Assembly: GCA_038321775.1 (NCBI GenBank)
Contig: JBBQFI010000014.1
Span: 1 to 64,000 of the forward strand
DNA length: 64,000 nt
Direction of reading: 5' to 3'
From: JBBQFI01 sp038321775
GTDB lineage: Bacteria > Verrucomicrobiota > Verrucomicrobiia > Chthoniobacterales > UBA10450
A model generated the notes under the pieces. It was not told where the DNA came from. It saw nothing but the letters and a program-made list of their open reading frames with translations, and did not search any database. Below, piece by piece: positions 26,401 through 34,441 of the stretch (position 1 is the stretch's first letter; every line of letters begins with the position of its first letter). The translations under genes were made by a program, and so were the position numbers.

Positions 26401-28038
26401 GGCACGGCGATTCCGCACGAAGGCGCGATCAAGTCGGCCGGTTTCACACCGAACGGCGCGGCTATTTTCACGGCCACTTGGGATAACGTGGTGCGGCTGT
26501 GGAATTGGCAGACAGGCGAAGCGCTCGCGGCGCCGCTGCATCATGGCGATTATGTGAACTCTGTCGTCTTCAACGCGGACGGCTCGAAAATTTTAACTGC
26601 ATCCAAAGACCGCACGGCATGTTTGTGGGACGCGAAAACCGGAAGGGAAATCGCGGAGCCGATGCAGCACGACGCGGCGGTACTGGCGGCGACGTTTAGC
26701 CGCGACGGCGGAAACGTTTTCACGATTGCGGGCGATTACGATGGGCGCGGGACGAGCGCGACGTGGGAAGTGCGCGACGGCCGCGCGCTCGTGCAAACGA
26801 TGTCGCACCAGGATGGTGTCACTTCCATCGAGTTTAACGGCGACGGCAGCAAAATTCTTTCGGCGTCGAAAGACAACACCGCACGTATCTGGAACGTGCA
26901 AACTGGCCAGCCGATCACGCCGCCTCTGCCACACGACGACGCCGTGCAATGCGCGACGTTCAGTCCTGATGGCGACAAGGTGCTTACTGGTTCCCTGGAT
27001 AAAACGGCGCGCTTATGGGATGCGAAAACGGGCGCACCGATCGGCGAGCCTTTGCGACACGACGATAGCGTGCAAGCGATCGCGTTTAGTCCCGATGGCG
27101 CGCACATCGCGACGGCTTCGAGTGATAAGACCGCGCGCATTTGGAACACGAACGCGCCGCGCGATCCGTTAATTTTGCGACATGCCGACGCAGTGACGTC
27201 GGTAAACTTCAGCCCAGATGGGCGCCGCCTTGTCACGGCCGGCGCGGATAACACCGCGCGCGTGTGGGACGCGCAAAGCGGAAAGGAAATTCTTTCGCCA
27301 TTACGTCACGACGTGGCCATGGAGGGCAGCCACGAGGCCGGTGTGGTCAGCGCAATGTTCAGTCCCGATGGAAAACTGATCGTGACTGCGAGCAAAGATA
27401 ACACCGCGCGCATCTGGAATGCGCAGACCGGCGCGTCGATCGGCACGCCGATGCGGCACCACGCGTACGTTGTTTCGGCTGCGTTTAGCGCCGATAGCCG
27501 CCGGGTTCTCACCGCGGCGGGCGAATTCGGAAAGCCCGGTTCGGCACGCATTTGGGATGCGGCAAACGGACACGCCTTGATCGAACCGCTGCCGCACGAT
27601 GATGGCGTGACAACGACGGCGTTCAATCGCGAAGGAACGCGTGTGATCACATCTTCGTACGACAAAACCGCGCGGCTCTGGGATCCGGAAACCGGCCGCT
27701 CCCTGAGCGATCCATTTCGTCACGAACAACTCGTGACCTCGGCGAAATTCAGTCCAAATGGAAAACAAATCGCGACCGCCTCACTGGATGGCATGATTCG
27801 CGTCTGGGAAGTTTTTGCGGCGGACGAACAATTTCGTTCTCTCGCGGCCGATCTCGCGGAAAGCGTGGGCCGTGTGCATTTGAATGCTCTCGGAATTCCC
27901 GAACCCGCGACCGCAAAGATTCCCGAAATAAACGCCTCGCCATTTCTGCAATGGTTCCTGGCCGATCGCTCCACACGCGCGCTCGCGCCCTCTCTTGCGC
28001 AAACGGCACGCTCGTTAGGCGAACAGGTGCGAAATTGA
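23401..28038 (+). CDS. DUF4062 - nSTAND1 NTPase - transmembrane - 15x WD40 protein
   Basis: 1545 residues from the ATG at 23401 (a GTG 12 nt upstream is possible). An N-terminal DUF4062 domain (IRIFISSPSDLTEERL, about 13-110) precedes an nSTAND1-type NTPase that begins FRGLGYFDFEHAPIFFGR. Its Walker A is GASGLGKS (266-273) and Walker B LVLILDQLEE (405-414). One membrane helix follows (about 735-757), then about 15 WD40 repeats (about 840-1475), enough for two seven-bladed propellers. STAND proteins act as switches: a ligand bound by the repeats triggers oligomerisation, and an effector domain responds. DUF4062/nSTAND1 proteins are abundant in large-genome bacteria and appear in predicted conflict and signalling systems. 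Neighbours are tRNA-Phe and a small exported protein. Five TCGTTAGG words fall in this gene, three coding Ser-Leu-Gly. Confidence 0.88.
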   Translation: MATAAQESKWKRIRIFISSPSDLTEERLAGERVVERLQAEFLGAAVLEPILWEDLPLTAERAFQDQIPLPAEVEIVVLMLWSRLGSRLHSKYKSGTGEAPTGTLFEFRNALEGRKRTNRFPDIMVYRKTAEPPKASIRDPQARRKEEDEWRKVDDFFARTFIDQREGVFTGAFHQFTRTMEFEAVFEKHLRKLVRSHLADATQEVASSQIRWPWDIKRQGSPFRGLGYFDFEHAPIFFGRAEAATSVRNALRSQAANGKAFVLVTGASGLGKSSLVRAGVVPGMVQPGVVEGVSLWRRAVVGPKFESGDLFLELATGLLRDGALPELVSAQQIDAPKLAAQLRSSPAAAVFKIEAGLSLVTTEARVREEAKLQAKITDLEKSGDLAQAAELQEMAAHILQPQARLVLILDQLEEIFTTAGVSAEEREKFIAAIDAMARSGLVSVIATLRSDFHGRLSELPQLVELMEGAGEYIVRPPTREELGQMIRLPALAAGLRFQERSKKNIGLDEILRDEASSNPQALPLLEFALDEIYRRREPQPDGTALLTVSAYAKLRTIRGALGLKAEETFRSLGAEAQEAFGKVMRGIVTLSLEENSTFTRRWANYSQLTASPAAATFVDAFIKNRLFVADATKDDMRGSVSVAHEALFTSWPRLRRWLHGESDFLKRRARLAQEVALWNEQKQEAAYLLEGRALQDALVLIEDHRSDLTAEEITFIERSRHAFELKARRRQRALMTLAAVFLALAILSGVGAFFGFRGEGRARVAQRSAESEKSAAQKTLSRSDFFQAGRLLENNDASHALAYLARALRVDPANRAASDMISALLLQRNWPLLIGPKVPFEASILTASFSPDASKAATISYDNTVRIWNTKTGGALTPPLTQQSPAFSVVFSPDGKSVLIACYDYTARIWSAETGQPIGPVMKHDGSLESAVFSDDGKTIVTTSNDKGFLWESKTGLAAREPIQADGQVNYAAFSPDGTHLVIATWEAVRVWDVQSGKSLGTAIPHEGAIKSAGFTPNGAAIFTATWDNVVRLWNWQTGEALAAPLHHGDYVNSVVFNADGSKILTASKDRTACLWDAKTGREIAEPMQHDAAVLAATFSRDGGNVFTIAGDYDGRGTSATWEVRDGRALVQTMSHQDGVTSIEFNGDGSKILSASKDNTARIWNVQTGQPITPPLPHDDAVQCATFSPDGDKVLTGSLDKTARLWDAKTGAPIGEPLRHDDSVQAIAFSPDGAHIATASSDKTARIWNTNAPRDPLILRHADAVTSVNFSPDGRRLVTAGADNTARVWDAQSGKEILSPLRHDVAMEGSHEAGVVSAMFSPDGKLIVTASKDNTARIWNAQTGASIGTPMRHHAYVVSAAFSADSRRVLTAAGEFGKPGSARIWDAANGHALIEPLPHDDGVTTTAFNREGTRVITSSYDKTARLWDPETGRSLSDPFRHEQLVTSAKFSPNGKQIATASLDGMIRVWEVFAADEQFRSLAADLAESVGRVHLNALGIPEPATAKIPEINASPFLQWFLADRSTRALAPSLAQTARSLGEQVRN

Positions 28039-28075
28039 AATTGAACAAATCCCCCTAACCACCAATAATCCGCCA

Positions 28076-28573
28076 ATGAAAATACTGCGCCGCGCCTTCC
28101 TGCTCGCTTGTGGCCTAACGACTATTGCTTTGGCGCACGCCCGAGTTTTTGACGGCGAAAAACAATACGAAACACTCTTCGGTGCGGACACCAACAAGGC
28201 GATTCAGTTCACGCCACCGCACAAGCTCGCCATTTATCGGCACAAGCGCTACGTGATCCTCGCGTTGTTCGATGGCGCAAGGAGTGAGGGCGAATTCATC
28301 ATGCGCAGCAGTGGCCGCCTTTCCGAAACGGACGTGAACGGCATCCTCTCGGTCAACCAGGGCTCGTCCTCGTGGAAAAAACAGAAGATCGATACTTCGA
28401 AGGATCCGAACCTGGTGCAGGCCGGCCTTTGGATGCGCGGAGACGGAAAGCTTTTTGCACTCTCCGGCCTAACGAACGGTAACGCGTTTCTTTTGATCGG
28501 AACAAAACGCGGCGGCGAGATTTTATTTAAGGAAAAAGATAAATTGCCGGCGGCGGCCGCGGCAAAGAAGTAA
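28076..28573 (+). CDS. Exported protein of unknown function
   Basis: 165 residues with a signal peptide (MKILRRAFLLACGLTTIALA, cleaved near AHA-R). The mature part is basic, with a Lys/Ala-rich tail KLPAAAAAKK. I do not recognise the family. It starts 37 nt after the large STAND gene on the same strand, so it may be cotranscribed. Two reverse TCGTTAGGC words code Gly-Leu-Thr (28113, 28467). Confidence 0.7.
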   Translation: MKILRRAFLLACGLTTIALAHARVFDGEKQYETLFGADTNKAIQFTPPHKLAIYRHKRYVILALFDGARSEGEFIMRSSGRLSETDVNGILSVNQGSSSWKKQKIDTSKDPNLVQAGLWMRGDGKLFALSGLTNGNAFLLIGTKRGGEILFKEKDKLPAAAAAKK

Positions 28574-28584
28574 AAGGACGCCCC

Positions 28585-29166
28585 TTAGGTTTTTCGCACG
28601 CCGAAAGTGCGCGGCAGATTCGCGGCGCGTGAGAGCAGATGCATATATTGACTTCGCGGAATCTCGATGCCGCCAAATTGCAGCAAGTGCGGCGTGAGCC
28701 ATTGTGTGTCGAGCAAGGTGAATTTTTTTGCGCGTAACCGCTCGACCAACCCACACAGCGCGATCTTCGATGCGTCCCTCACGTGATGAAACATCGACTC
28801 GCCAAAAAATGCCGCACCGGACGAAACGCCGTAAAGGCCGCCCACAAGTTTACCGTCGGCCCATGCCTCGACTGAATGTGCATGACCGAGTTCGTGCAGC
28901 CGTGTGTAACTTTCGATAATCTCGTGATTGATCCACGTATCCGGCCGCTGCGCACAGGCCTGCATCACTTCAGCAAATCGAGTATTGATCCGGATCTCAA
29001 AAAGATTTTTGCGGAACGTTCGATCGAGGGCGTGGGGAATATGAAAATTGTGCAACGGAAGAATTCCGCGCGGTTCCGGTGAGAACCATTCGATGCGCCC
29101 ATCTTCCATTGCCATGGGAAAAACGCCGAGCCGATATCCCTCCAATAAAAGCTCGGGTTCGATCAT
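28585..29166 (-). CDS. aat: Leucyl/phenylalanyl-tRNA--protein transferase
   Basis: 193 residues covering the usual Aat core: LLEGYRLGVFPMA, WFSPEPRGILPL and VEAWADGKLVGGLYGVSSGAAFFGESMF with the FGESMF catalytic region, then LLDTQWLTPHLLQFGG. Aat adds Leu or Phe to N-terminal Arg or Lys, creating N-degrons for ClpS/ClpAP. It is somewhat shorter than E. coli Aat (234), lacking N-terminal residues, which is common. It converges with the exported-protein gene. Confidence 0.95.
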   Translation of the reverse strand: MIEPELLLEGYRLGVFPMAMEDGRIEWFSPEPRGILPLHNFHIPHALDRTFRKNLFEIRINTRFAEVMQACAQRPDTWINHEIIESYTRLHELGHAHSVEAWADGKLVGGLYGVSSGAAFFGESMFHHVRDASKIALCGLVERLRAKKFTLLDTQWLTPHLLQFGGIEIPRSQYMHLLSRAANLPRTFGVRKT

Positions 29167-29248
29167 CGATTTGTCGCAGCACTCAAAACGTTAAAACAGA
29201 CAACGGCTCCATCGCTTTAACTTTCGAACGATTCAACCCGCAACGTTC

Positions 29249-29277
29249 TTGCCAACAACAAAGCATGCTTCTAATCT
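29249..29277 (+). promoter_or_regulatory. Candidate promoter for the small lipoprotein-guaA unit
   Basis: TTGCCA and TAATCT are separated by 17 nt. TAATCT ends only 6 nt before the ATG at 29284, so a transcript from here would be almost leaderless. Confidence 0.3.
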
Positions 29278-29283
29278 TGACGA

Positions 29284-29508
29284 ATGAAACGCGCGCTCGC
29301 TTCCCTGGCGATGATCGGCGCGCTCATGTTCGGCAGTTGCGCCGATGAACTCGAACAACAAACGCCCGACGAAGTAGGTCAGCGTTTGCAACGTGGTTTT
29401 AAAGGTGAAGGCACGATCGGCCCGCGCGATCGCAGTGACGATCCTTATGTGCGCGGGAACGATCCAAGCATTCCGATCGAGCACAATCAAGAGCCGCCGC
29501 CACCGTGA
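29284..29508 (+). CDS. Small putative lipoprotein
   Basis: 74 residues starting MKRALASLAMIGALMFGSC, a lipoprotein-type signal with Cys19 as the likely lipidated residue (the -3 position is Phe, an imperfect lipobox). The remainder is acidic and proline-rich (ends EPPPP), with no domain. Its stop codon overlaps the GTG start of guaA (GTGA), so it is coupled to GMP synthase. I do not recognise it. Confidence 0.6.
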   Translation: MKRALASLAMIGALMFGSCADELEQQTPDEVGQRLQRGFKGEGTIGPRDRSDDPYVRGNDPSIPIEHNQEPPPP

Positions 29509-31088
29509 AGAGCAAAGCGGTTGCCGCTCATTCAGAGATCCTAATTCTTGATTTCGGTTCGCAGTACACTCAGGTAATCGCACGCCGTATTCGCGAATGT
29601 CAGGTTTATTCCGAGATCGTTCGGTTCAATATCACGGCCGCTGAAGTGGCCGAATCAAAACCGAACGGCATCATTCTCTCAGGCGGCCCGGCCAGCGTTT
29701 ACGACGAACGCGCGCCTCAGATTGATCCGCAGATCTTCTCGTTAGGCATTCCCGTTCTCGGAATTTGCTACGGCATGCAACTCATGGCGCATCATCTGCA
29801 GGGACAGGTCGAATTCAGCGCACGACGCGAATATGGCGCTGGCCTTTTGCACGTCAACAAGGGCTCCGCGCTCTTCGATGGAGTCGGACCGCAGATTGAT
29901 ATCTGGAGCAGTCACGGTGATAAACTCACCGGACTTCCACCGGGGTTCAGCGCAGTTGCGCACACAGAAAATTCCAAATTCGCCGCCATCGAAGATCCGG
30001 CGCGCAAACTTTACGGCCTGCAATTTCATCCTGAAGTCGCGCATACACCGCGCGGCAAGGATATCCTGCAAAACTTCGTCTTCCATATCTGCCACTGCGC
30101 GATGGATTGGACAATGGGGTCGTTCATCGAGCAAACTTGCGTGCGCGTGCAGCGACAGGTGGGCGAAGAAAAAGTTGTGCTCGGCTTGAGCGGCGGGGTC
30201 GATTCCTCTGTCGTGGCTGCGCTCTTGCATAAGGCGATTGGCGATCAGCTCACTTGCATTTTCGTGAACAACGGATTGTTGCGCGCGCGCGAAGAAGAAA
30301 TGGTGCAGCGCGTTTTCGGCGAGAATTTTCACATCAAATTGAAATACGTCGATGCCTCGGAGCGTTTCTTAAATGCGCTCAAAGGCGTGACCGATCCGGA
30401 AACGAAACGCAAAATCATCGGCAACGAATTCATCGCCGTATTTCAACACGCGACCGAAGAATTGTTAGCCGAAGGCAACGACAAGGACGGTGGCTACCGC
30501 TTTCTCGCGCAGGGAACTCTTTATCCCGATGTGATCGAAAGTGTTTCCATCGGTGGGAATCCCGCGCACGTAATCAAAAGCCATCACAATGTGGGTGGGC
30601 TGCCGGAGAAAATGCACTTCGAACTCGTGGAACCGGTGCGGCAATTATTTAAGGACGAAGTGCGCCAGGCTGGACGGCAGCTTGGATTGCCTAAGGAAAT
30701 CGTCGACCGCCAGCCTTTCCCCGGGCCGGGCCTCGCTGTGCGCATTCTCGGCGAGGTCACACCGGAACGTCTGCGCATTTTGCGCGAAGCCGATACGATC
30801 GTGACGAGCGAAATGGAAGCGAGCGATTGGTATTATCGCGTTTGGCAATCGTTCGCCGTTTTGTTGCCGGTGCAATCGGTCGGTGTCATGGGCGATCAGC
30901 GCACGTATGAAAACACGGTAGCGCTACGCGTCGTCGAAAGTCAGGATGGGATGACCGCGGATTGGGTGCGCCTGCCTTACGACCTGCTTGCGCGCATTTC
31001 CAATCGCATCAGCAACGAAGTCAAAGGCGTCAACCGCGTCGTCTACGACATCTCGAGTAAACCACCGAGCACGATCGAGTGGGAGTGA
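29505..31088 (+). CDS. guaA: GMP synthase (glutamine-hydrolysing)
   Basis: 527 residues. The N-terminal glutamine amidotransferase (ILILDFGSQYTQVIARRIRE) has its nucleophile Cys88 in GICYGMQ and the His/Glu pair in LQFHPEVAHT. The ATP-pyrophosphatase domain carries the P-loop LGLSGGVDSSVVAALL. The C-terminal dimerisation domain ends RVVYDISSKPPSTIEWE. It converts XMP to GMP with ATP and glutamine. It starts at a GTG overlapping the small lipoprotein gene. A TCGTTAGGC word codes Ser-Leu-Gly at 29739. Confidence 0.97.
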   Translation: MKSKAVAAHSEILILDFGSQYTQVIARRIRECQVYSEIVRFNITAAEVAESKPNGIILSGGPASVYDERAPQIDPQIFSLGIPVLGICYGMQLMAHHLQGQVEFSARREYGAGLLHVNKGSALFDGVGPQIDIWSSHGDKLTGLPPGFSAVAHTENSKFAAIEDPARKLYGLQFHPEVAHTPRGKDILQNFVFHICHCAMDWTMGSFIEQTCVRVQRQVGEEKVVLGLSGGVDSSVVAALLHKAIGDQLTCIFVNNGLLRAREEEMVQRVFGENFHIKLKYVDASERFLNALKGVTDPETKRKIIGNEFIAVFQHATEELLAEGNDKDGGYRFLAQGTLYPDVIESVSIGGNPAHVIKSHHNVGGLPEKMHFELVEPVRQLFKDEVRQAGRQLGLPKEIVDRQPFPGPGLAVRILGEVTPERLRILREADTIVTSEMEASDWYYRVWQSFAVLLPVQSVGVMGDQRTYENTVALRVVESQDGMTADWVRLPYDLLARISNRISNEVKGVNRVVYDISSKPPSTIEWE

Positions 31089-31108
31089 TTCCTCGTTAGG
31101 CGCAAGTG

Positions 31109-31969
31109 ATGGACGCGTCCGCGAAGGAAGGAGCGTGGCTGGAAACAGTCGATAGCGAAATCCACGAGCTCCAGGGAAGTTGTTCGCTCGGACGGGCCGA
31201 CGTTAACACGATCGTGATTGATTCGCCGAAAGTATCGCGACAACACGCCGTCATTCATTTGCAAAACATGGGCGAGTTTTGGTTGATCGATTTCGGCAGC
31301 AGCAACGGAACGTTCGTAAACAAGCGGCGCGTTCAGCAACCGGTGCGCTTGAATGACAACGATCAAATCAGCATTGGCGATCGCGTTTTTACATTCCGAC
31401 AGGACGTTGCGCCGCTCGAATACAGACGAATGGCAGCGCAGCAAACAGTGCGCGAGATCGAAAATATTCCCTGCTGGTTGCTCGTCGCGGACATTCGCAA
31501 TTTCACGACGTTAAGTCGCAACCTGCACAGTGAAGGTCTCGATCTTCTGATCGGAGGATGGATCGCGGCCTGCAAAGAAATTATCGAGCAGCATCACGGA
31601 ACGATTAATAAATATCTCGGCGACGGTTTTCTGGCCTACTGGACGGAGAACGCGATCAGGCCTGAAGAAATGGCTGCGATTCTCTCCGCCTTCAAAGAGC
31701 TGCAGAAAAAAAATGCGCCGGAGTTTCGTGTCGTCGTGCATTTCGGACAGGTGTCGATCGGTGGTGTCGCATCGATGGGCGAAGGAAGTTTAATGGGGAA
31801 AGAAGTGAACCTGATTTTTCGCTTGGAAAAACTTGCGGGTTCGTTAGGGGAAAGCTGCGGACTGAGCGAAAAAGCGCAGGCCAAGCTTGGAGACTTGATG
31901 CCGGCACGGCGACTTGGTGACTACGAGCTAAAAGGTTTCGATGGAAAATCCGCGTTTTTTGCAGCCTGA
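31109..31969 (+). CDS. FHA domain - class III adenylate/guanylate cyclase
   Basis: 286 residues from the ATG (a GTG 3 nt upstream is also possible). The N-terminal FHA domain (CSLGRADVNTIVIDSPKVSRQHA, GSSNGTFVNKRR, given as GRxD, SRQHA and GSSNGT landmarks) binds phosphothreonine. The C-terminal cyclase domain has metal-binding Asp in VADIRNFT and in NKYLGDGFLAYW, and the transition-state Asn/Arg in GKEVNLIFRLEKLA. All key residues look intact, so it should be active. It is 20 nt downstream of guaA, with a TCGTTAGGC word in the gap, so nucleotide production and cyclase expression may be linked. Confidence 0.85.
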   Translation: MDASAKEGAWLETVDSEIHELQGSCSLGRADVNTIVIDSPKVSRQHAVIHLQNMGEFWLIDFGSSNGTFVNKRRVQQPVRLNDNDQISIGDRVFTFRQDVAPLEYRRMAAQQTVREIENIPCWLLVADIRNFTTLSRNLHSEGLDLLIGGWIAACKEIIEQHHGTINKYLGDGFLAYWTENAIRPEEMAAILSAFKELQKKNAPEFRVVVHFGQVSIGGVASMGEGSLMGKEVNLIFRLEKLAGSLGESCGLSEKAQAKLGDLMPARRLGDYELKGFDGKSAFFAA

Positions 31970-31982
31970 TCGCAAACGGCGA

Positions 31983-32477
31983 TCATGGGTTTTGCAATGA
32001 ACGATACATCACATAAACGTCGACGTATCCTCGCGCAGAATGATGAAAAGCGCCCGGCAACGTTCCGACGATTTTGAAACCAAGATTTCGCCAAAGGTGT
32101 AACGCCGGTTCGTTGGTCGAGACGACAAAATTGAATTGCATCGCTTGGAAGCCGGCACGGCGCGCTTCGCTCAGGCAATGTTCAGCCATGGCGCGTCCAA
32201 CGCCGAAGCCACGCGCAACCGTCGCGACCATGAACGCAGCGTTGGCAACATGAGCGCCGGCCGCGGGTTGATTCGCCCGCAATAAGTAAGTGCCGACAAC
32301 ATTCTCGTCCTGTTCGGCGACGTAGGTGCGCGTGTCGGATCGAATCCAGTAGTCGAGCGCATCTTTGCGCGACATCTGGGGATCGAAGGAATAGGTGTCG
32401 CCGGCAACAACGACCGCGTGGAAAATATTCCAGATCGCATCGCGATCTTCATTTGTCGCGGGTCGAATGTTCAGCAC
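31983..32477 (-). CDS. GNAT-family N-acetyltransferase
   Basis: About 164 residues from the GTG at 32477; an ATG at 32519 is in frame but lies only 5 nt from the divergent gene's ATG. The fold is visible as LNIRPATNEDRDAIWNIF, YVAEQDENVVGTYLL, the acetyl-CoA loop VARGFGVGRAMAEHCL (Q/RxxGxG/A variant) and NEPALHLWRNLGFKIVGTLPGAF. The acceptor is unknown. Its position opposite an FMN reductase gene gives no further clue. Confidence 0.85.
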   Translation of the reverse strand: MLNIRPATNEDRDAIWNIFHAVVVAGDTYSFDPQMSRKDALDYWIRSDTRTYVAEQDENVVGTYLLRANQPAAGAHVANAAFMVATVARGFGVGRAMAEHCLSEARRAGFQAMQFNFVVSTNEPALHLWRNLGFKIVGTLPGAFHHSARGYVDVYVMYRSLQNP

Positions 32478-32524
32478 AGTCTTGATTAAATCCGATTCTC
32501 CGTGTCGGCAAAAATCCAATCTCC

Positions 32525-33049
32525 ATGAAATTTCTCGTAATCAGCACGAGCGCAAATCCAGACAGCAACAGCCGGAAGATGGGACAGCTCGCCTTTGATT
32601 ATCTGAAGAAGGCGAATGTTGATTGTCGCTGGCTCGATACGCGCGAACTGAATCTGCCGATCTGTGATGCCGATACCTGCTACGCCGATCCCGCCGTGAA
32701 AGATATTGCGGCAGCGATCACAGCGGCAGATGGAATTTTAATCGCGGCTCCTGTTTATAATTTCGATGTGAGCGCTGCAGCCAAAAACATGATCGAACTG
32801 ACTGGCAAAGCGTGGAACGAGAAGATTGTCGGTTTTCTTTGCGCGGCCGGCGGACAAGGCAGTTACATGTCGGTGATGGCTTATGCGAACAGTCTCATGC
32901 TCGACTTTCGCTGCACGATCATCCCGCGATTTGTTTTCGCTACGGGCGAAGCGTTCGGCGACGATGGCAAGCCCTATCGACAGGTGACGAAGCGCATTCA
33001 AGATCTCGCGCTTGAAGTGATTCGCTATGTTCGCGGGCTGCGCGGCTAA
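32525..33049 (+). CDS. NADPH-dependent FMN reductase-like flavoprotein
   Basis: 174 residues of flavodoxin-like fold: FLVISTSANPDSNSRKM at the start (FMN phosphate-binding SxxxxS loop), ADGILIAAPVYNFDVSAAAKNMIEL and GFLCAAGGQGSYMSVMAY. This matches the NADPH-dependent FMN reductase/SsuE-ChrR-type family. It may reduce quinones or metals or supply FMNH2. The gene converges with the methyltransferase gene by 4 nt. Confidence 0.88.
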   Translation: MKFLVISTSANPDSNSRKMGQLAFDYLKKANVDCRWLDTRELNLPICDADTCYADPAVKDIAAAITAADGILIAAPVYNFDVSAAAKNMIELTGKAWNEKIVGFLCAAGGQGSYMSVMAYANSLMLDFRCTIIPRFVFATGEAFGDDGKPYRQVTKRIQDLALEVIRYVRGLRG

Positions 33050-34071
33050 AGCAGCTGAGCAAAACTTCGGTGGATCGCGGCGCGAGCGCGCACGGCCGCT
33101 TTGTTTTCGATCTCAAACGGGAGCGACATCAGTCGTAAGGCAAACGGCACCAGCGCTCGTTTGTCGTTAGGCAATTGGATTGCACCGATATTTCCGCCGT
33201 CAATTTTGCGGAACGGCCAGTTTTGAAAAAACCATTCAGCCCCATACGGCATGGCGAAAGGCGTCGGCTCTCCTGATGCCTTCATTTTTTTCCCCAGGGA
33301 ACCAAGGTGAATATCGTGGAGCACGATCCAGCCGTCGGCGTCGACAAAAGGCGCGACGCGCAAGACATCGAGCAGAACCCGGGGATGACGATGATCCGCG
33401 TCGATAAAAGCAACCTTTAACTCGTTAGGCTGCGAAAGTTTGGCCACGAAACTGGAATCGTGCGGAACATGAAGCCGAATCATGCTCGCAAAATCGGGGA
33501 AGAGACTCTGAATTTCGAAACCGGAAAGCTTTGTCTCGTCGACGAACCACTGAGTATTAAGGTCGATCGTGTCCACACAGGCGGCGCCATCTTTGCCGTG
33601 TCGACGACTTAGCGCAGCCGCGATGATTGCAGCGGAAAATCCTGTAGATGTTCCGATCTCGATTACACGGGGTGGCGCCAGAATGCCGACTAACGCCGTA
33701 AGGAAAAAGAAATCGTTCACTCCGATCCCGCCGGGATACCAAATAGTTCGGTGCACCATGGCATCGAGGAATTCCGTCTCGCCCATCGGCGGTATTTGTT
33801 CGGGGCGACCCAACATTTTCGCGAGTTGCGAATATTTGGCTCCATATTCGGCGAGCGAATCGAACGCGCATGATTCCTCAGGTACACTGCGCGACTCGCT
33901 GCGAAAAATCGACGGCAACAAATGGAGCAACTTCCATCGGTCACGACCCGAAACTCCGCGAAACGCATTCCAGAAAGTTGAGAAGGGAGTTCTCAATTCG
34001 CAGTTCCGTTGCGCAATTCTACGACCGAGCCTCTGTGCTAACAGCTGTTCTGCGCAGCAGAAGAACGACAC
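33046..34071 (-). CDS. Class I SAM-dependent methyltransferase (Methyltransf_24 type)
   Basis: The open frame (341 codons from GTG 34071) contains VIEIGTSTGFSAAIIAAALS as the SAM loop, CVDTIDLN as the acidic strand end, and AFIDADHRHPRVLLDVLRVA with GWIVLHDIHLG, as in O-methyltransferases acting on glycans or small molecules. The start is uncertain: GTG 34071 gives a 53-nt overlap with the preceding MauE gene, and a TTG at 33996 would remove it. It ends a DUF1573-rhodanese-MauE operon. Two reverse-coded words (33165, 33423) translate as Leu-Pro-Asn and Gln-Pro-Asn. Confidence 0.82.
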   Translation of the reverse strand: MSFFCCAEQLLAQRLGRRIAQRNCELRTPFSTFWNAFRGVSGRDRWKLLHLLPSIFRSESRSVPEESCAFDSLAEYGAKYSQLAKMLGRPEQIPPMGETEFLDAMVHRTIWYPGGIGVNDFFFLTALVGILAPPRVIEIGTSTGFSAAIIAAALSRRHGKDGAACVDTIDLNTQWFVDETKLSGFEIQSLFPDFASMIRLHVPHDSSFVAKLSQPNELKVAFIDADHRHPRVLLDVLRVAPFVDADGWIVLHDIHLGSLGKKMKASGEPTPFAMPYGAEWFFQNWPFRKIDGGNIGAIQLPNDKRALVPFALRLMSLPFEIENKAAVRARAAIHRSFAQLL

Positions 34072-34441
34072 CGATCAGAATAATAAGATTCAGCGCGAGA
34101 TGAGCTATAAAGCCAAGGTTATCACTCGCGTATCCGAAGCATCCGCAGGTGATATCAATTCCGCGCACTTTCGCCGAAATAGTTGCGCCGATGAAAACAA
34201 GCGTGAGGGCCAGAAGAGTAACGAGACCGCCTGCGTACAACCGTCGGAATATAACCGCGGCGCCGCACAAAATTTCCAGCCACGGCAAATAGAACGCGAG
34301 TCGAACGCCAAGTGCCCATGGAATCACATGATAGTTCTCGATGTCGCTCGCGAAACGGATTGGTTCCATCGCCTTTAATACGCCGGCATAAATGAAAATT
34401 CCGCCAACGACGAAATCGACGATGCGCCAGAACAAGTTCAT
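34019..34441 (-). CDS. MauE/DoxX-like membrane protein
   Basis: 140 residues with four membrane helices. The pattern RIVDFVVGGIFIYAGVLKAMEPIRFASDIENYHVIP and the conserved ITCGCFG are typical of the MauE/DoxX superfamily. MauE takes part in disulfide formation during methylamine dehydrogenase maturation, and relatives are linked to thiosulfate or quinol metabolism. Its ATG overlaps the rhodanese gene's stop by 4 nt. The redox pairing with rhodanese and DUF1573 suggests handling of sulfur or disulfides at the membrane. Confidence 0.8.
   Translation of the reverse strand: MNLFWRIVDFVVGGIFIYAGVLKAMEPIRFASDIENYHVIPWALGVRLAFYLPWLEILCGAAVIFRRLYAGGLVTLLALTLVFIGATISAKVRGIDITCGCFGYASDNLGFIAHLALNLIILIGVVLLLRRTAVSTEARS

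Noticed and set aside
25921..27830. Tandem DNA repeats resembling a CRISPR or satellite array
   Set aside because: They are the WD40 codons of the STAND protein, about 120-140 nt per unit and in one frame.
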